DNA of 64,000 nucleotides from Janthinobacterium sp. TND4EL3 (GTDB taxonomy: Bacteria; Pseudomonadota; Gammaproteobacteria; Burkholderiales; Burkholderiaceae_D). A program made the translations under genes and the position numbers. The stretch is taken from assembly GCF_900156175.1 (NCBI RefSeq), contig NZ_FTMV01000003.1, positions 124,001 through 188,000 of the forward strand. The letters are read 5' to 3'. The notes beneath the pieces are model-generated. The model was not told the DNA's origin. It saw only the letters and a program-made list of their open reading frames with translations, and ran no database searches. Below are positions 47,817 to 56,379 of the stretch, piece after piece (position 1 is the stretch's first letter; each line of letters starts with the position of its first letter).

Positions 47817-49409
47817 ATGCCGCTACAACCTGTGGCGCAACCTGTGTTGCGCATCAATCTGCGCCGTCTGATCGTGCTGGTGGCGTTTGCCAGCGCGGTG
47901 ATCTCCCTGCTGAACAGCTTCCATGCCACGTATCAGGTGCAGCGCCAGCTGCTGATCGATACCACCCTGGAGGCGAATCACGCGTACGCGCAGAAACTGG
48001 CCAGCAGCACGGAGAATTTCCTGCAGGCGACGCGCCAGCAGCTGGCCTACAGCGCCCGCCTGCTGCCGCGGCATTTTGCCGATCCGGCCGCCCTCAAGGC
48101 GGAAGCGGAGCGCCTGCGCGGGCAGACCAACAGCTTCAACTCCGTCCTGGTGGTCAACGCGCAGGGAACGGTGCTGGCCGTGTCGCCCGAAACCCTGGCC
48201 TTGCAGAACAGCCAGCTGGCGTCGGAAGGCGCGCGCCAGGCCCTGCGCGAACGCCGGCCCCTGATTACCAGGCCCTACCTGTCCTCGGTCGGCAACCTGG
48301 TCGTTTTCATCTCCCATCCCGTCTTCGATGACGCCGGCCGCTACCTCGGCTACGTGGGCGGTTCGATTTACCTGAAGCAGAAGAACATCCTGTTCACGTT
48401 GCTGGGGCAACATTACTACCGCGATGGCTCGTATCTGTTCGTCGTCGACCGGAGCCGCCGGCTGCTCTACCATCCCGATCCCTTGCGGGTCGGCGAAGTG
48501 GCCGGCGACAACGCCGTGATCGACGCCATCCTGCGGCAGGAAAGCGGCAGCGGCAGCACGGTCAACAGCAAGGGCACGGACATGCTGGCCGGCTATGCCG
48601 TGCTGCCGTCGACGGGCTGGGGCATCGTGGCCCAGCGCCCGACGGCCGCGACCCTGGAGCCGCTGAACCAGCTGATGCTCAACACCCTGTGGCATTCCCT
48701 GCCCATCGCCTTGCTCAGCCTGCCGTTCATCTGGTGGCTGGCGCGCCTCATCTCGCGGCCCCTGGTGCAACTGGCCGAAGGCGCCAGCCGCATGGACGCG
48801 CCCGGCATGGCCGAGCGCATCGGCGGCATCCGCGCCTGGTATCTGGAAGCGGCGCAGATCAAGCGCGCCTTGCTGGTGGGAATGTCTTTGCTCCAGCAAA
48901 AGATCGGCAAGCTGAAATTCGACGTGCAGACGGACCCGCTGACGGGCTTGTCGAACCGGCGCGGCATGGCCTCCGCGCTCGACGCCTGGCAGGCCCAGGC
49001 GCGGCCATTTTCCGTCATCGCCATCGATATCGACCATTTCAAGCAAGTCAACGACCGCTGGGGCCACGCCGTGGGCGATGAAGTCATCCTGCGCCTGGCC
49101 CAGCTGATGCGCGCCTGCTCGCGCGATGCCGACGTGCTGTGCCGCAATGGCGGCGACGAATTCATCATGCTGCTGCCCGACGCCGACCTCGACGTGGCGC
49201 TGCAGGTGGCCGAACGCCTGCGCGCGCGGGTGGCCGCCGCCGAGATCCCCGGCGCCGGCCCCGTGACGGTATCGCTGGGCGTCGTGTCGTCCGAGCAGGC
49301 GGCGGGCAAGGCGGGCGGCGCCGACGCCGTGCTGCTGGCGGCCGACGCGGCCCTGTACGTGGCCAAGGAAAACGGCCGCAATTGCGTGGGCATCACGGAG
49401 CCGGCCTGA
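47817..49409 (+). CDS. membrane diguanylate cyclase with dCache sensor
   Basis: A 530-residue protein with a transmembrane helix (LRRLIVLVAFASAVISLLNS), a periplasmic double-Cache sensor (about 40-290, with FNSVLVVNAQGTVLAVSPE and YLGYVGGSIYLKQKNI), a second helix with a HAMP segment (SRPLVQLAEGASRM), and a GGDEF domain with DPLTGLSNRRGM and the active-site NGGDEFIMLLPD. It should synthesise cyclic di-GMP in response to a small extracellular ligand. The start MPLQPVAQ at 47817 is chosen over 47772, which overlaps a -10 box. Confidence 0.92.
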   Translation: MPLQPVAQPVLRINLRRLIVLVAFASAVISLLNSFHATYQVQRQLLIDTTLEANHAYAQKLASSTENFLQATRQQLAYSARLLPRHFADPAALKAEAERLRGQTNSFNSVLVVNAQGTVLAVSPETLALQNSQLASEGARQALRERRPLITRPYLSSVGNLVVFISHPVFDDAGRYLGYVGGSIYLKQKNILFTLLGQHYYRDGSYLFVVDRSRRLLYHPDPLRVGEVAGDNAVIDAILRQESGSGSTVNSKGTDMLAGYAVLPSTGWGIVAQRPTAATLEPLNQLMLNTLWHSLPIALLSLPFIWWLARLISRPLVQLAEGASRMDAPGMAERIGGIRAWYLEAAQIKRALLVGMSLLQQKIGKLKFDVQTDPLTGLSNRRGMASALDAWQAQARPFSVIAIDIDHFKQVNDRWGHAVGDEVILRLAQLMRACSRDADVLCRNGGDEFIMLLPDADLDVALQVAERLRARVAAAEIPGAGPVTVSLGVVSSEQAAGKAGGADAVLLAADAALYVAKENGRNCVGITEPA

Positions 49410-49429
49410 AGCGCATTTGTGCCTGACCG

Positions 49430-49460
49430 GTTTGACCTTGTCATTCGGCAAAGGTCAAAC
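49430..49460. promoter_or_regulatory. 10-bp inverted repeat before the bd-oxidase operon
   Basis: GTTTGACCTT (49430-49439) and AAGGTCAAAC (49451-49460) form a perfect inverted repeat with an 11-bp spacer, 103 bp upstream of cydA and just after the cyclase stop. No T-run follows, so an operator for the oxidase operon is more likely than a terminator. Function is inferred. Confidence 0.45.
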
Positions 49461-49563
49461 TGATCCTATGTTTTCTCCGATTTCTGAGTCTGTTATGTTT
49501 TGCCCGCAAAGCCTAGAGTGGAGGCCTGGGTAAAACAGACGTCACACGTCGGGAAGGCAACAC

Positions 49564-50997
49564 ATGTTAGGGCTTACGGCATTGGAACTGGCGCGCGTCC
49601 AGTTCGGCTTCACCATCTCATTCCACATCATTTTTCCTGCCATCACGATTGGCCTGGCCAGTTACCTGACGGTGCTGGAAGCGGCGTGGCTGCGCACGCA
49701 GGACGCCGTGTACCGCGACCTGTACCACTTCTGGTCGAAGATTTTCGCCGTCAATTTCGGCATGGGCGTCGTCTCCGGTCTCGTCATGGCCTACCAGTTC
49801 GGCACCAACTGGAGCTTCTTTTCCGATTTCGCGGGCAGCATCACGGGGCCGCTGCTGGCCTATGAAGTGCTGACGGCCTTCTTCCTGGAAGCGGGCTTCC
49901 TCGGCGTGATGCTGTTCGGCTGGCACCGCGTCGGCCCCGGCCTGCACATGTTCGCCACGTCCATGGTGGCGCTCGGCACCCTGATCTCGGCCACCTGGAT
50001 CATCGCCTCGAACAGCTGGATGCAGACGCCGCAGGGCCATGCAATCATCGACGGAAGGATCGTGCCCGTGGACTGGCTGGCCGTCATTTTCAACCCCTCG
50101 TTCCCGTACCGGCTGCTGCACATGAGCGTGGCCGCCTTCCTTGCCACGGCCTTGCTGGTGGTGGCCTCGGCCGCCTGGCATTTGCTGCGTGGCAACGACA
50201 ATGCGGCCATCCGCAAGATGATGACCATGGGCCTGTCGATGCTGCTGGTCGTCGCGCCCATGCAGGCCGTGATCGGCGACCTGCACGGCTTGAACACGCT
50301 CGAGCACCAGCCGGCCAAGCTGGCCGCCATGGAAGGCCACTGGGAAAACAAGGGCGGCGAGGGCACGCCGCTGATCCTGTTCGGCTGGCCCGACATGGCG
50401 CGCGAGGAAACCCTGTACAAGGTGGAAATCCCCCGCCTGGGCGGCCTGATCCTCGCGCATGACTGGAATGGCACGATCCCCGCACTGAAGGACTTCGCGC
50501 CGCGCGACCGTCCCCCTTCCGCCGTCGTGTTCTGGTCGTTTCGCCTGATGGCGGGCCTGGGCATGCTGATGATCGCGCTGGGCATCTGGAGCGCGTGGCT
50601 GCGCTGGCGCGGCACGCTGTGGCGCTCGCGCCTGTTCCTGCGCTGCGCGCTGTGGATGGGGCCCAGCGGCCTGGTGGCCATGCTGGCCGGCTGGTACACG
50701 ACGGAAATCGGCCGCCAGCCGTGGACCGTGTACGGCTTGCTGCGCACGCAAGACGCCGTCTCGGCGCACGGCGCCACGCAGCTGGGTATCACCCTGGTGT
50801 TCTTTGTCATCATCTATTTTGCCGTGTTCGGCACGGGCATCGGCTACCTGCTGCGCCTGATCCGCGTGGGACCGCAGCCGCACGAAGGGGAGAGCGTCGA
50901 ACACGGCGGCCCCGGCCAGGAACGCACGCCCGCGCGGCCTATCTCTGCCGCGCATCTTGAAGAACCAGCACGAGGAGGAAATTCGCATGGGCATTGA
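49564..50997 (+). CDS. cydA: cytochrome bd-type ubiquinol oxidase subunit I (cyanide-insensitive type)
   Basis: The 477-residue subunit carries haems b558, b595 and d and oxidises ubiquinol. It shows the start LTALELARVQFGFTISFHII with the haem b595/d His region, GWHRVGPG-like loop, YRLLHMSVAAFLATALLVVA with the haem-b558 His, and GRQPWTVYGLLRTQDAVS near the C-terminus. The Q-loop is short, as in CioA proteins of Pseudomonas. It lies in the inner membrane with CydB and lets the cell respire at low oxygen or with inhibitors of haem-copper oxidases. Confidence 0.95.
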   Translation: MLGLTALELARVQFGFTISFHIIFPAITIGLASYLTVLEAAWLRTQDAVYRDLYHFWSKIFAVNFGMGVVSGLVMAYQFGTNWSFFSDFAGSITGPLLAYEVLTAFFLEAGFLGVMLFGWHRVGPGLHMFATSMVALGTLISATWIIASNSWMQTPQGHAIIDGRIVPVDWLAVIFNPSFPYRLLHMSVAAFLATALLVVASAAWHLLRGNDNAAIRKMMTMGLSMLLVVAPMQAVIGDLHGLNTLEHQPAKLAAMEGHWENKGGEGTPLILFGWPDMAREETLYKVEIPRLGGLILAHDWNGTIPALKDFAPRDRPPSAVVFWSFRLMAGLGMLMIALGIWSAWLRWRGTLWRSRLFLRCALWMGPSGLVAMLAGWYTTEIGRQPWTVYGLLRTQDAVSAHGATQLGITLVFFVIIYFAVFGTGIGYLLRLIRVGPQPHEGESVEHGGPGQERTPARPISAAHLEEPARGGNSHGH

Positions 50998-51994
50998 TCT
51001 GCCACTACTGTGGGCCGTCATTATCCTGTTCAGCATCATGATGTACGTGGTGATGGATGGCTTTGACCTGGGCATCGGCATCCTGTACCCGTTTTTCCAG
51101 GACAAGAGCGAGCGCGACGTGATGATGAATACGGTGGCGCCCGTCTGGGACGGCAATGAAACCTGGCTGGTGCTGGGCGGCGCCGGCATGCTGGCGGCCT
51201 TTCCGCTCGCCTATGCCGTGGTGCTCAGCGCCTGCTATTTGCCGCTCAGCTTCATGCTGATGGGCTTGATCTTCCGCGGCGTGGCCTTCGAATTCCGCTT
51301 CAAGGCGCGCGAGCACGAGCGCCATGTGTGGGACAAGGCGTTTATCCTCGGCTCGGTGGCGGCCGCCTTCTTCCAGGGCGTGACCCTGGGCGCCTACATC
51401 CAGGGCATGCCGGTGGAGGGGCGCAGCTATGCGGGCGGCGCGCTGGACTGGCTCACGCCGTTCTCGCTGTTCACGGGCGCGGGACTGGTGGCGGCGTATG
51501 CCTTGCTGGGCAGCACCTGGCTGATCATGAAGACGCAGGGCGGCCTGCAGGCGCGCGCGGGGCGCATCACGCGCGTGCTCGTGTGGCTGCTGCTGGGCGT
51601 GATCGCCGTCATCAGCGTCTGGACGCCGCTGGTCGACCCGGCCATCGCCGCGCGCTGGTTTGCGCTGCCGCAACTGTTTTGCTTCCTGCCCGTGCCGCTG
51701 CTGGTGGCGGGCGCGGGCTGGCTGCTGCTGCGCGCCCTGCGGCGCGGCCAGCAAACGGCGCCGTTCCTGTGCACGCTGGCGCTCGTCTTCCTCGGCTATA
51801 CGGGCCTGGGCATCAGCGTGTGGCCCAACATCATCCCGCCGTCGGTATCGATCTGGGAGGCGTCCTCGCCGCCGCAAAGCCAGGGCTTTACCCTGGTGGG
51901 CGCGCTGTTCATCATTCCCGTGATCCTGATGTACACGGTGTGGTCATATTATGTGTTTCGTGGCAAAGTCTTGCCGGAAGATGGCTATCATTGA
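50987..51994 (+). CDS. cydB: cytochrome bd-type ubiquinol oxidase subunit II
   Basis: A 335-residue inner-membrane subunit with about eight helices. It has the CydB start LLWAVIILFSIMMYVVMDGF DLG... pattern and NTVAPVWDGNETWLVLGGAG (about 43-62), plus the GYTGLGISVWPNIIPPS block near the C-terminus. The ATG at 50987 is preceded by GAGGAGGAA, inside the end of cydA (11 bp overlap). Its stop shares a base with the next small gene. Confidence 0.95.
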   Translation: MGIDLPLLWAVIILFSIMMYVVMDGFDLGIGILYPFFQDKSERDVMMNTVAPVWDGNETWLVLGGAGMLAAFPLAYAVVLSACYLPLSFMLMGLIFRGVAFEFRFKAREHERHVWDKAFILGSVAAAFFQGVTLGAYIQGMPVEGRSYAGGALDWLTPFSLFTGAGLVAAYALLGSTWLIMKTQGGLQARAGRITRVLVWLLLGVIAVISVWTPLVDPAIAARWFALPQLFCFLPVPLLVAGAGWLLLRALRRGQQTAPFLCTLALVFLGYTGLGISVWPNIIPPSVSIWEASSPPQSQGFTLVGALFIIPVILMYTVWSYYVFRGKVLPEDGYH

Positions 51995-52137
51995 TGAAAC
52001 AATTTAAACAAGGGCAACAATCATGGCGGAAGCGACTGGCGTGGATGGCCGGCATCTGGCTGGCGAGCGTGGCCACCCTGAGCCTGGCCGCCTGGGCGAT
52101 GCGCCTGCTGATGCGGGCGGCGGGAATGGGCAGCTGA
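51994..52137 (+). CDS. DUF2474/CydX-like small subunit of the bd oxidase
   Basis: A 47-residue peptide with a basic N-terminus (KQFKQGQQSWRKR) and one transmembrane helix (LAWMAGIWLASVATLSLAAW). Small single-helix proteins following cydB (CydX, or DUF2474 in the CIO type) stabilise the haem centres of bd oxidases. Its ATG overlaps the cydB stop (TGATG form) and its own TGA overlaps the next ATG, so all are translationally coupled. Confidence 0.85.
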   Translation: MKQFKQGQQSWRKRLAWMAGIWLASVATLSLAAWAMRLLMRAAGMGS

Positions 52138-52676
52138 TGGCGCAGGTATCGCAGGTATCGGGCATCCGCTGCGAGGTCGCTGGCCAGCCCCACCCGCTGG
52201 CCTTGCTCGACTGCCGCGAACTCAATTACGGCCAGCACAGCGTGCTGCCGCTGCACCCGTTCCGCCTGAGCGTGCCGGAAGCGGCGCTGGCGGGACTGCT
52301 CGACGAACCGTTCAACAGTTTCGTGCAGGATTGCCGCGAAGACGACCTGCAGTACGAGGAAAGCGACTTGCCCGAGCTCATGCAGGCCGGCTACCCCGAC
52401 ATCACGGCCATGCTGGCGGGTCACCGGCCGCTGCTGGCCGACATGATGTACGACTTCATGATCGGCGACCTGATGCGGGCCATCGGGCGCGCCAGCGGCT
52501 ACTGCCGGCCCCGCGCCCGTTGCGTGGGCGACGTGGAGGCGGCCGATGGCCGCGCGTATTTTACCGTCAATCAAGTGGAGAACATCCACTTTGCCGAGGG
52601 CCAGGTCGTCCTGGAAGGGCAGGGCTATTACGGCGCCTACGTCATCTGGCTGACGCACGGCGGCGGGCGCAAATAG
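52137..52676 (+). CDS. uncharacterised protein coupled to the bd-oxidase operon
   Basis: A 179-residue soluble protein with no signal peptide or membrane segment. I do not recognise the family. It contains four cysteines (in IRCEVAG, LLDCREL, VQDCRED and SGYCRPRARC), an acidic centre (REDDLQYEESDLPEL), and a C-terminal half that looks mixed alpha/beta (GYYGAYVIWLTHGG). Its ATG shares a base with the stop of the small oxidase subunit, the fourth gene in a chain cydA-cydB-DUF2474-this gene. A role in assembly or regulation of the oxidase is possible but unproven. Confidence 0.7.
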   Translation: MAQVSQVSGIRCEVAGQPHPLALLDCRELNYGQHSVLPLHPFRLSVPEAALAGLLDEPFNSFVQDCREDDLQYEESDLPELMQAGYPDITAMLAGHRPLLADMMYDFMIGDLMRAIGRASGYCRPRARCVGDVEAADGRAYFTVNQVENIHFAEGQVVLEGQGYYGAYVIWLTHGGGRK

Positions 52677-52680
52677 GGGC

Positions 52681-52711
52681 TTGACCTTCCTCATGTGGGA
52701 AGGTTTATAGT
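52681..52711 (+). promoter_or_regulatory. CueR/MerR-type copper promoter
   Basis: -35 TTGACC (52681-52686) and -10 TATAGT (52706-52711) are separated by 19 bp, the stretched spacing typical of MerR-family activation. The spacer holds the perfect dyad ACCTTCC-N7-GGAAGGT (52684-52704), the CueR consensus. It drives the copper genes that follow. The expected start, about seven bases after the -10 box, coincides with the ATG of the first gene. No cueR is in the window. Confidence 0.88.
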
Positions 52712-52717
52712 CATGCC

Positions 52718-53146
52718 ATGAACCGCGCCTTTTTCCGCTTTCTCGCCCGCTCGCTGCTCTGGCTGCTGGCCGTCACGCTGCCCTTGCAGGGCTTTGCGTC
52801 GGCCATGCGCAGCTGCTGCGTGGACGAGCTGGCGGCAGCGGTCACGGTCGCCGCCGTCGCGCCGGAGGCGCCCCAGTGCCACGACATGGGCGACATGGCC
52901 GGCATGTCCCACATGCAGGACCAGCCGCTGCACATGGCCATGGACGATGGCGGCGCCGGCCACCCTGGCCACGATTGCAGCAACCACGGCGCCTGCACCG
53001 TGGGCGCCACGGCGCCGCCCGCCATGGTCGCCCTGCAAGCCCTGACCCTGCGCGCGCCGCCCCCGGCGCTGGCGCCCGATTCCCTGTTCGCCGGGCATAT
53101 CCCGCCTGGTCCCGAACGTCCCCCGAGAAGCACGCGCTCCGCCTGA
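52718..53146 (+). CDS. periplasmic Met/His/Cys-rich protein of the copper operon
   Basis: A 142-residue protein with a signal peptide (RFLARSLLWLLAVTLPLQGF, cleaved near ASA). The mature part is rich in copper ligands: SCC near the N-terminus, then CHDMGDMAGMSHMQ, HMAM, HPGHDC and a Pro-rich tail. It resembles the small CopL/DUF2946-type secreted proteins that often head copper operons, but no enzyme domain is visible. Its first codon lies at the predicted transcription start of the copper promoter. It probably binds Cu(I) in the periplasm. Confidence 0.72.
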   Translation: MNRAFFRFLARSLLWLLAVTLPLQGFASAMRSCCVDELAAAVTVAAVAPEAPQCHDMGDMAGMSHMQDQPLHMAMDDGGAGHPGHDCSNHGACTVGATAPPAMVALQALTLRAPPPALAPDSLFAGHIPPGPERPPRSTRSA

Positions 53147-53259
53147 CCGCCCGTAACCCGGCGGTGCGGCCGCGGCACGCCCATCGCGGCCGTGCCGGCC
53201 GTCCCCCGCGTTCCGACGGCGCGCCCGCCGCGCCACACCCCGTCATTCAAGGAAATACT

Positions 53260-53625
53260 ATGAAGCAATTAATCAGCCTCGCGCTGGCCGCCGGTGTTGC
53301 GCTTGCCGCGCTGCCGCTGGCCGCCGCTGCGCAGTCCCAGTCCCCGTCCGCCCCGCAGGAGGCGCAAGCGCCCGTGCCGGCCGTCGCCTACCGCTCCGCC
53401 TTCGCCGGCTACCGTCCCGCCGCCGAGGAGGACGCCACGCCCGACCAGGCCTGGCGCGCCCTGAACCGGAAAGTCGGCGACGCCGGCGGCCACATGGGCA
53501 TGATGAAGATGGAGGGCCACAAGATGCAGGGCCACCAGATGGAAGGGCACACCATGCCGATGGAGAAGTCCAGCCCCAAGCCGGCTGCCCGGCCCGCCCC
53601 GCAACACCAGCATGAAGGACACTGA
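53260..53625 (+). CDS. periplasmic Met/His-rich metal-binding protein
   Basis: A 121-residue protein with a signal peptide (KQLISLALAAGVALAALPLA, cleaved near AAAQ). A middle segment YRSAFAGYRPAAEEDATPDQ precedes a C-terminal tail dense in Met and His (HMGMMKMEGHKMQGHQMEGH). Such Met-x-x-His runs bind Cu(I)/Ag(I). AAGGA precedes the ATG. It sits between the first copper gene and the outer-membrane channel gene, consistent with a periplasmic copper carrier. No known enzyme family is evident. Confidence 0.75.
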   Translation: MKQLISLALAAGVALAALPLAAAAQSQSPSAPQEAQAPVPAVAYRSAFAGYRPAAEEDATPDQAWRALNRKVGDAGGHMGMMKMEGHKMQGHQMEGHTMPMEKSSPKPAARPAPQHQHEGH

Positions 53626-53626
53626 G

Positions 53627-54997
53627 ATGGCACGTTTCACAAAATCAACTTGCCTGACGCCGCTGGCGCTGGCGGCCGCCTTGCTGCTCACTGGCTGCGC
53701 CAGCTTCAGCCCCGATGGCGGCATGCAGACGGTGTCCGCGCTGGCCGACGCCCGCACGGGCGCCCCCGCGGCATTGACGGACAAGGGCGGCGAGGAAAAA
53801 CTGGCCTCTCTGCTGGCCCAGCCGCTGGACGCCGACAGCGCCGTGCGCGTCGCCCTGATGCACAACCACGGCATGAAGGTGGCGCTGGCCGAGCTGGGCG
53901 CGTCCGAGGCGGACCTGGTGCAGGCGGGGCGCTTGCGCAACCCGGGCCTGTCCTTCGGCCGCTCGCACGGCAGCCATGGCAATGAAATCGACCGGGGCGT
54001 CAGCTTCGACCTGGCGGGCCTCTTGACCATGCCGATGCGCGTGAACATCGAGCGGGGCCGTTTCGAGCAAGCCAAGCTGCAGGCGGCCAGCAGCGCCGTG
54101 CAGCTGGCGGCCGACACGCGCCGCGCCTACTTCAGCGCCGTGGCCGCCGTGCAGACGGAAGCGTTCATGCAGCGGGCGCTGCTGTCGGCCGAGGCGGGCG
54201 CCGAACTGGCCACGCGCCTGCGGCAGGCGGGCAACTGGAGCCGCCTCGACCAGGCGCGCCAGCAAGTGTTTTACGCGGACGCCGTCAGCGACCTGGCCCG
54301 CGCCCGCCACCAGGCATTGGTGACGCGCGAGCACCTGACGCGCTTGCTGGGCCTGTGGGGCAGGCAGACGGCGTTCACTTTGCCGTCGCGCCTGCCCGAC
54401 TTGCCGGCCCAGCCGGCCGACGCGGGCAATATCGAGGCGCAGGCCATGGAGCAGCGCCTCGACGTGCAAAGCGCGAAACTCGACGTCCATGCGACGGCCA
54501 GTGCACTGGGCCTGTCCAAGGTCACGGGTTTCATCAATGTGCTCGACGTGGGCTATACCAACAAGAGCACGAGCGAGGCGCCGCGCGAAAACGGCTATGA
54601 AGTCTCGCTGGAACTGCCCCTGTTCGACTGGGGCGCGGCGCGCAACGCCAGGGCGCAAGCCTTGTACGAGCAGTCGCTGCAGCGCACGGCGGGCACGGCT
54701 GTGAAGGCCCGCTCGGAAGTGCGCGTAGCGTATTCGAGCTACCGCACGGCCTACGACCTGGCGCGCCACTACCGCGATGAAGTCGTGCCGCTGCGCAAGA
54801 CGATCTCGCATGAAGTGTTGCTGCGCTACAACGGCATGCTGGCCAGCGTGTTCGAGCTGCTGGCCGACGCGCGCGAGCAGGTGGCCAGCGTGAACAGCGC
54901 CATCGAGACCCAGCGCGATTTCTGGATCGCCCAAACCGAATTGCAATCGGCCATCAACGGCAGCGGCCCAGGTGCGGCCACTGCGGCAAAGGAATAA
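53627..54997 (+). CDS. TolC-family outer-membrane lipoprotein of the copper operon
   Basis: A 456-residue outer-membrane efflux protein with a lipoprotein signal ending in LLLTGCASF (Cys about 23). The two OEP repeats are visible as LAELGASEADLVQAGRLRNP and LEQRLDVQSAKLDVHATAS-type helices, and NPGLSFGRS is the first beta-strand turn. It would form a channel, but no RND pump or adaptor gene is adjacent; the operon holds a copper oxidase instead. The start MARFTKSTC at 53627 lies one base after the previous stop; an ATG 15 bases upstream is the alternative. Confidence 0.85.
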   Translation: MARFTKSTCLTPLALAAALLLTGCASFSPDGGMQTVSALADARTGAPAALTDKGGEEKLASLLAQPLDADSAVRVALMHNHGMKVALAELGASEADLVQAGRLRNPGLSFGRSHGSHGNEIDRGVSFDLAGLLTMPMRVNIERGRFEQAKLQAASSAVQLAADTRRAYFSAVAAVQTEAFMQRALLSAEAGAELATRLRQAGNWSRLDQARQQVFYADAVSDLARARHQALVTREHLTRLLGLWGRQTAFTLPSRLPDLPAQPADAGNIEAQAMEQRLDVQSAKLDVHATASALGLSKVTGFINVLDVGYTNKSTSEAPRENGYEVSLELPLFDWGAARNARAQALYEQSLQRTAGTAVKARSEVRVAYSSYRTAYDLARHYRDEVVPLRKTISHEVLLRYNGMLASVFELLADAREQVASVNSAIETQRDFWIAQTELQSAINGSGPGAATAAKE

Positions 54998-56379
54998 TGA
55001 TGATTACACGTAGAAACTTTTTCATGAACGCGGGCGCCGTCGCCCTGAGTGCGGCCGCGGTGAGCCGCGTGGGTGCGGCGTCCCTGCCGGAAGCCGTCAG
55101 CATGGCCGGCGCGGACACGAAGGCGCCGCCACCGCCGCCGAACGGGCGTCCGTACAACCCCGTCGTCACCCTGAATGGCTGGTCCTTGCCCTGGCGCATG
55201 AACAACAACGTCAAGGAATTCCATCTGGTGGCCGAACCCGTCGTGCGCGAGCTGGCGCCCGGCATGATGGCCAACCTGTGGGGCTACAACGGCCAGTCGC
55301 CCGGTCCCACCATCGAAGTGGTGGAGGGCGACCGCGTGCGCATCTTCGTCACCAACAAATTGCCCGAACACACGAGCGTGCACTGGCATGGCCAGCGCTT
55401 GCCCAACGGCATGGACGGCGTCACGGGCCTGACCCAGCCGGGCATTCCTCCGGGCAAGACCTTCGTCTATGAATTCGTCGCCAAGCGGCCCGGCACCTTC
55501 ATGTACCACCCGCATGCGGATGAAATGACGCAGATGGCCATGGGCATGATGGGTTTCTGGGTGACGCACCCGAAAGACCCGCATTTCATGAAGGTGGACC
55601 GCGATTTCGTCTTTCTGCTGAGTAACTACGACATCGACCCGGGCAGTTACACGCCGAAGATCATGACGATGACGGATTTTAATCTGTTCACCTTCAACAG
55701 CCGCGTCTTCCCCGGCATCGATCCCATGGTCGTGCGCCAGGGCGACAAGGTGCGCGTGCGCGTGGGCAACCTGACCATGACCAACCACCCGATCCACATG
55801 CATGGCCATGAATTCGAGGTGACGGGCACGGACGGCGGCTGGACGCGCCCCGAATCGCGCTGGCCCGAAGTGACGACCGACATTGCCGTGGGGCAGATGC
55901 GCGCCGTGGAATTCACGGCCACGGACCTGGGCGACTGGGCTTTCCACTGTCACAAGTCGCACCATACGATGAATGCCATGGGGCATGACGTGCCCACCAT
56001 GATAGGCGTCGACCACCAGGGCGTGGCGGCGAAGGTCAACCAGCTCGTGCCCGGCTATATGGTGATGGGCGAGCGGGGCATGGCCGACATGGGCGAGATG
56101 CAGATGCCGATACCGGACAATACCCTGCCGATGATGGCCGGCGACGGCCCGTTTGGCGCCATCGGCATGGGCGGCATGTTTACCACGGTCAAGGTGCGCA
56201 AGGACCAGAAACCGGGCGACTACCGCGACCCCGGCTGGTACAAGCACCCGGCCGGCAGCGTGGCCTATGAATGGACGGGCGCCTTGCCGGAACCGGTGCG
56301 GGGCCAGGGCGCGGGCAAGGCGGCCAAAGGCGGCGTCGAGATGACGGTGCGCAAGCCAGGCGCACACGCGGGCCATTGA
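54997..56379 (+). CDS. periplasmic multicopper oxidase
   Basis: A 460-residue multicopper oxidase with a Tat signal (ITRRNFFMNAGAVALSAAAV). The copper sites are visible: HWHGQ and HPHAD for the trinuclear centre in the first domain (about residues 129 and 171), then HPIHMHGHEF (about 265) and HCHKSHH (about 315) later. The last cluster differs from the usual H-C-H-x3-H-x4-M type-1 motif by carrying extra His. A Met-rich tail (MGEMQMPIPDN) is present. It probably oxidises Cu(I) to the less toxic Cu(II) in the periplasm. Its ATG overlaps the previous stop (TAATG). Confidence 0.9.
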   Translation: MMITRRNFFMNAGAVALSAAAVSRVGAASLPEAVSMAGADTKAPPPPPNGRPYNPVVTLNGWSLPWRMNNNVKEFHLVAEPVVRELAPGMMANLWGYNGQSPGPTIEVVEGDRVRIFVTNKLPEHTSVHWHGQRLPNGMDGVTGLTQPGIPPGKTFVYEFVAKRPGTFMYHPHADEMTQMAMGMMGFWVTHPKDPHFMKVDRDFVFLLSNYDIDPGSYTPKIMTMTDFNLFTFNSRVFPGIDPMVVRQGDKVRVRVGNLTMTNHPIHMHGHEFEVTGTDGGWTRPESRWPEVTTDIAVGQMRAVEFTATDLGDWAFHCHKSHHTMNAMGHDVPTMIGVDHQGVAAKVNQLVPGYMVMGERGMADMGEMQMPIPDNTLPMMAGDGPFGAIGMGGMFTTVKVRKDQKPGDYRDPGWYKHPAGSVAYEWTGALPEPVRGQGAGKAAKGGVEMTVRKPGAHAGH

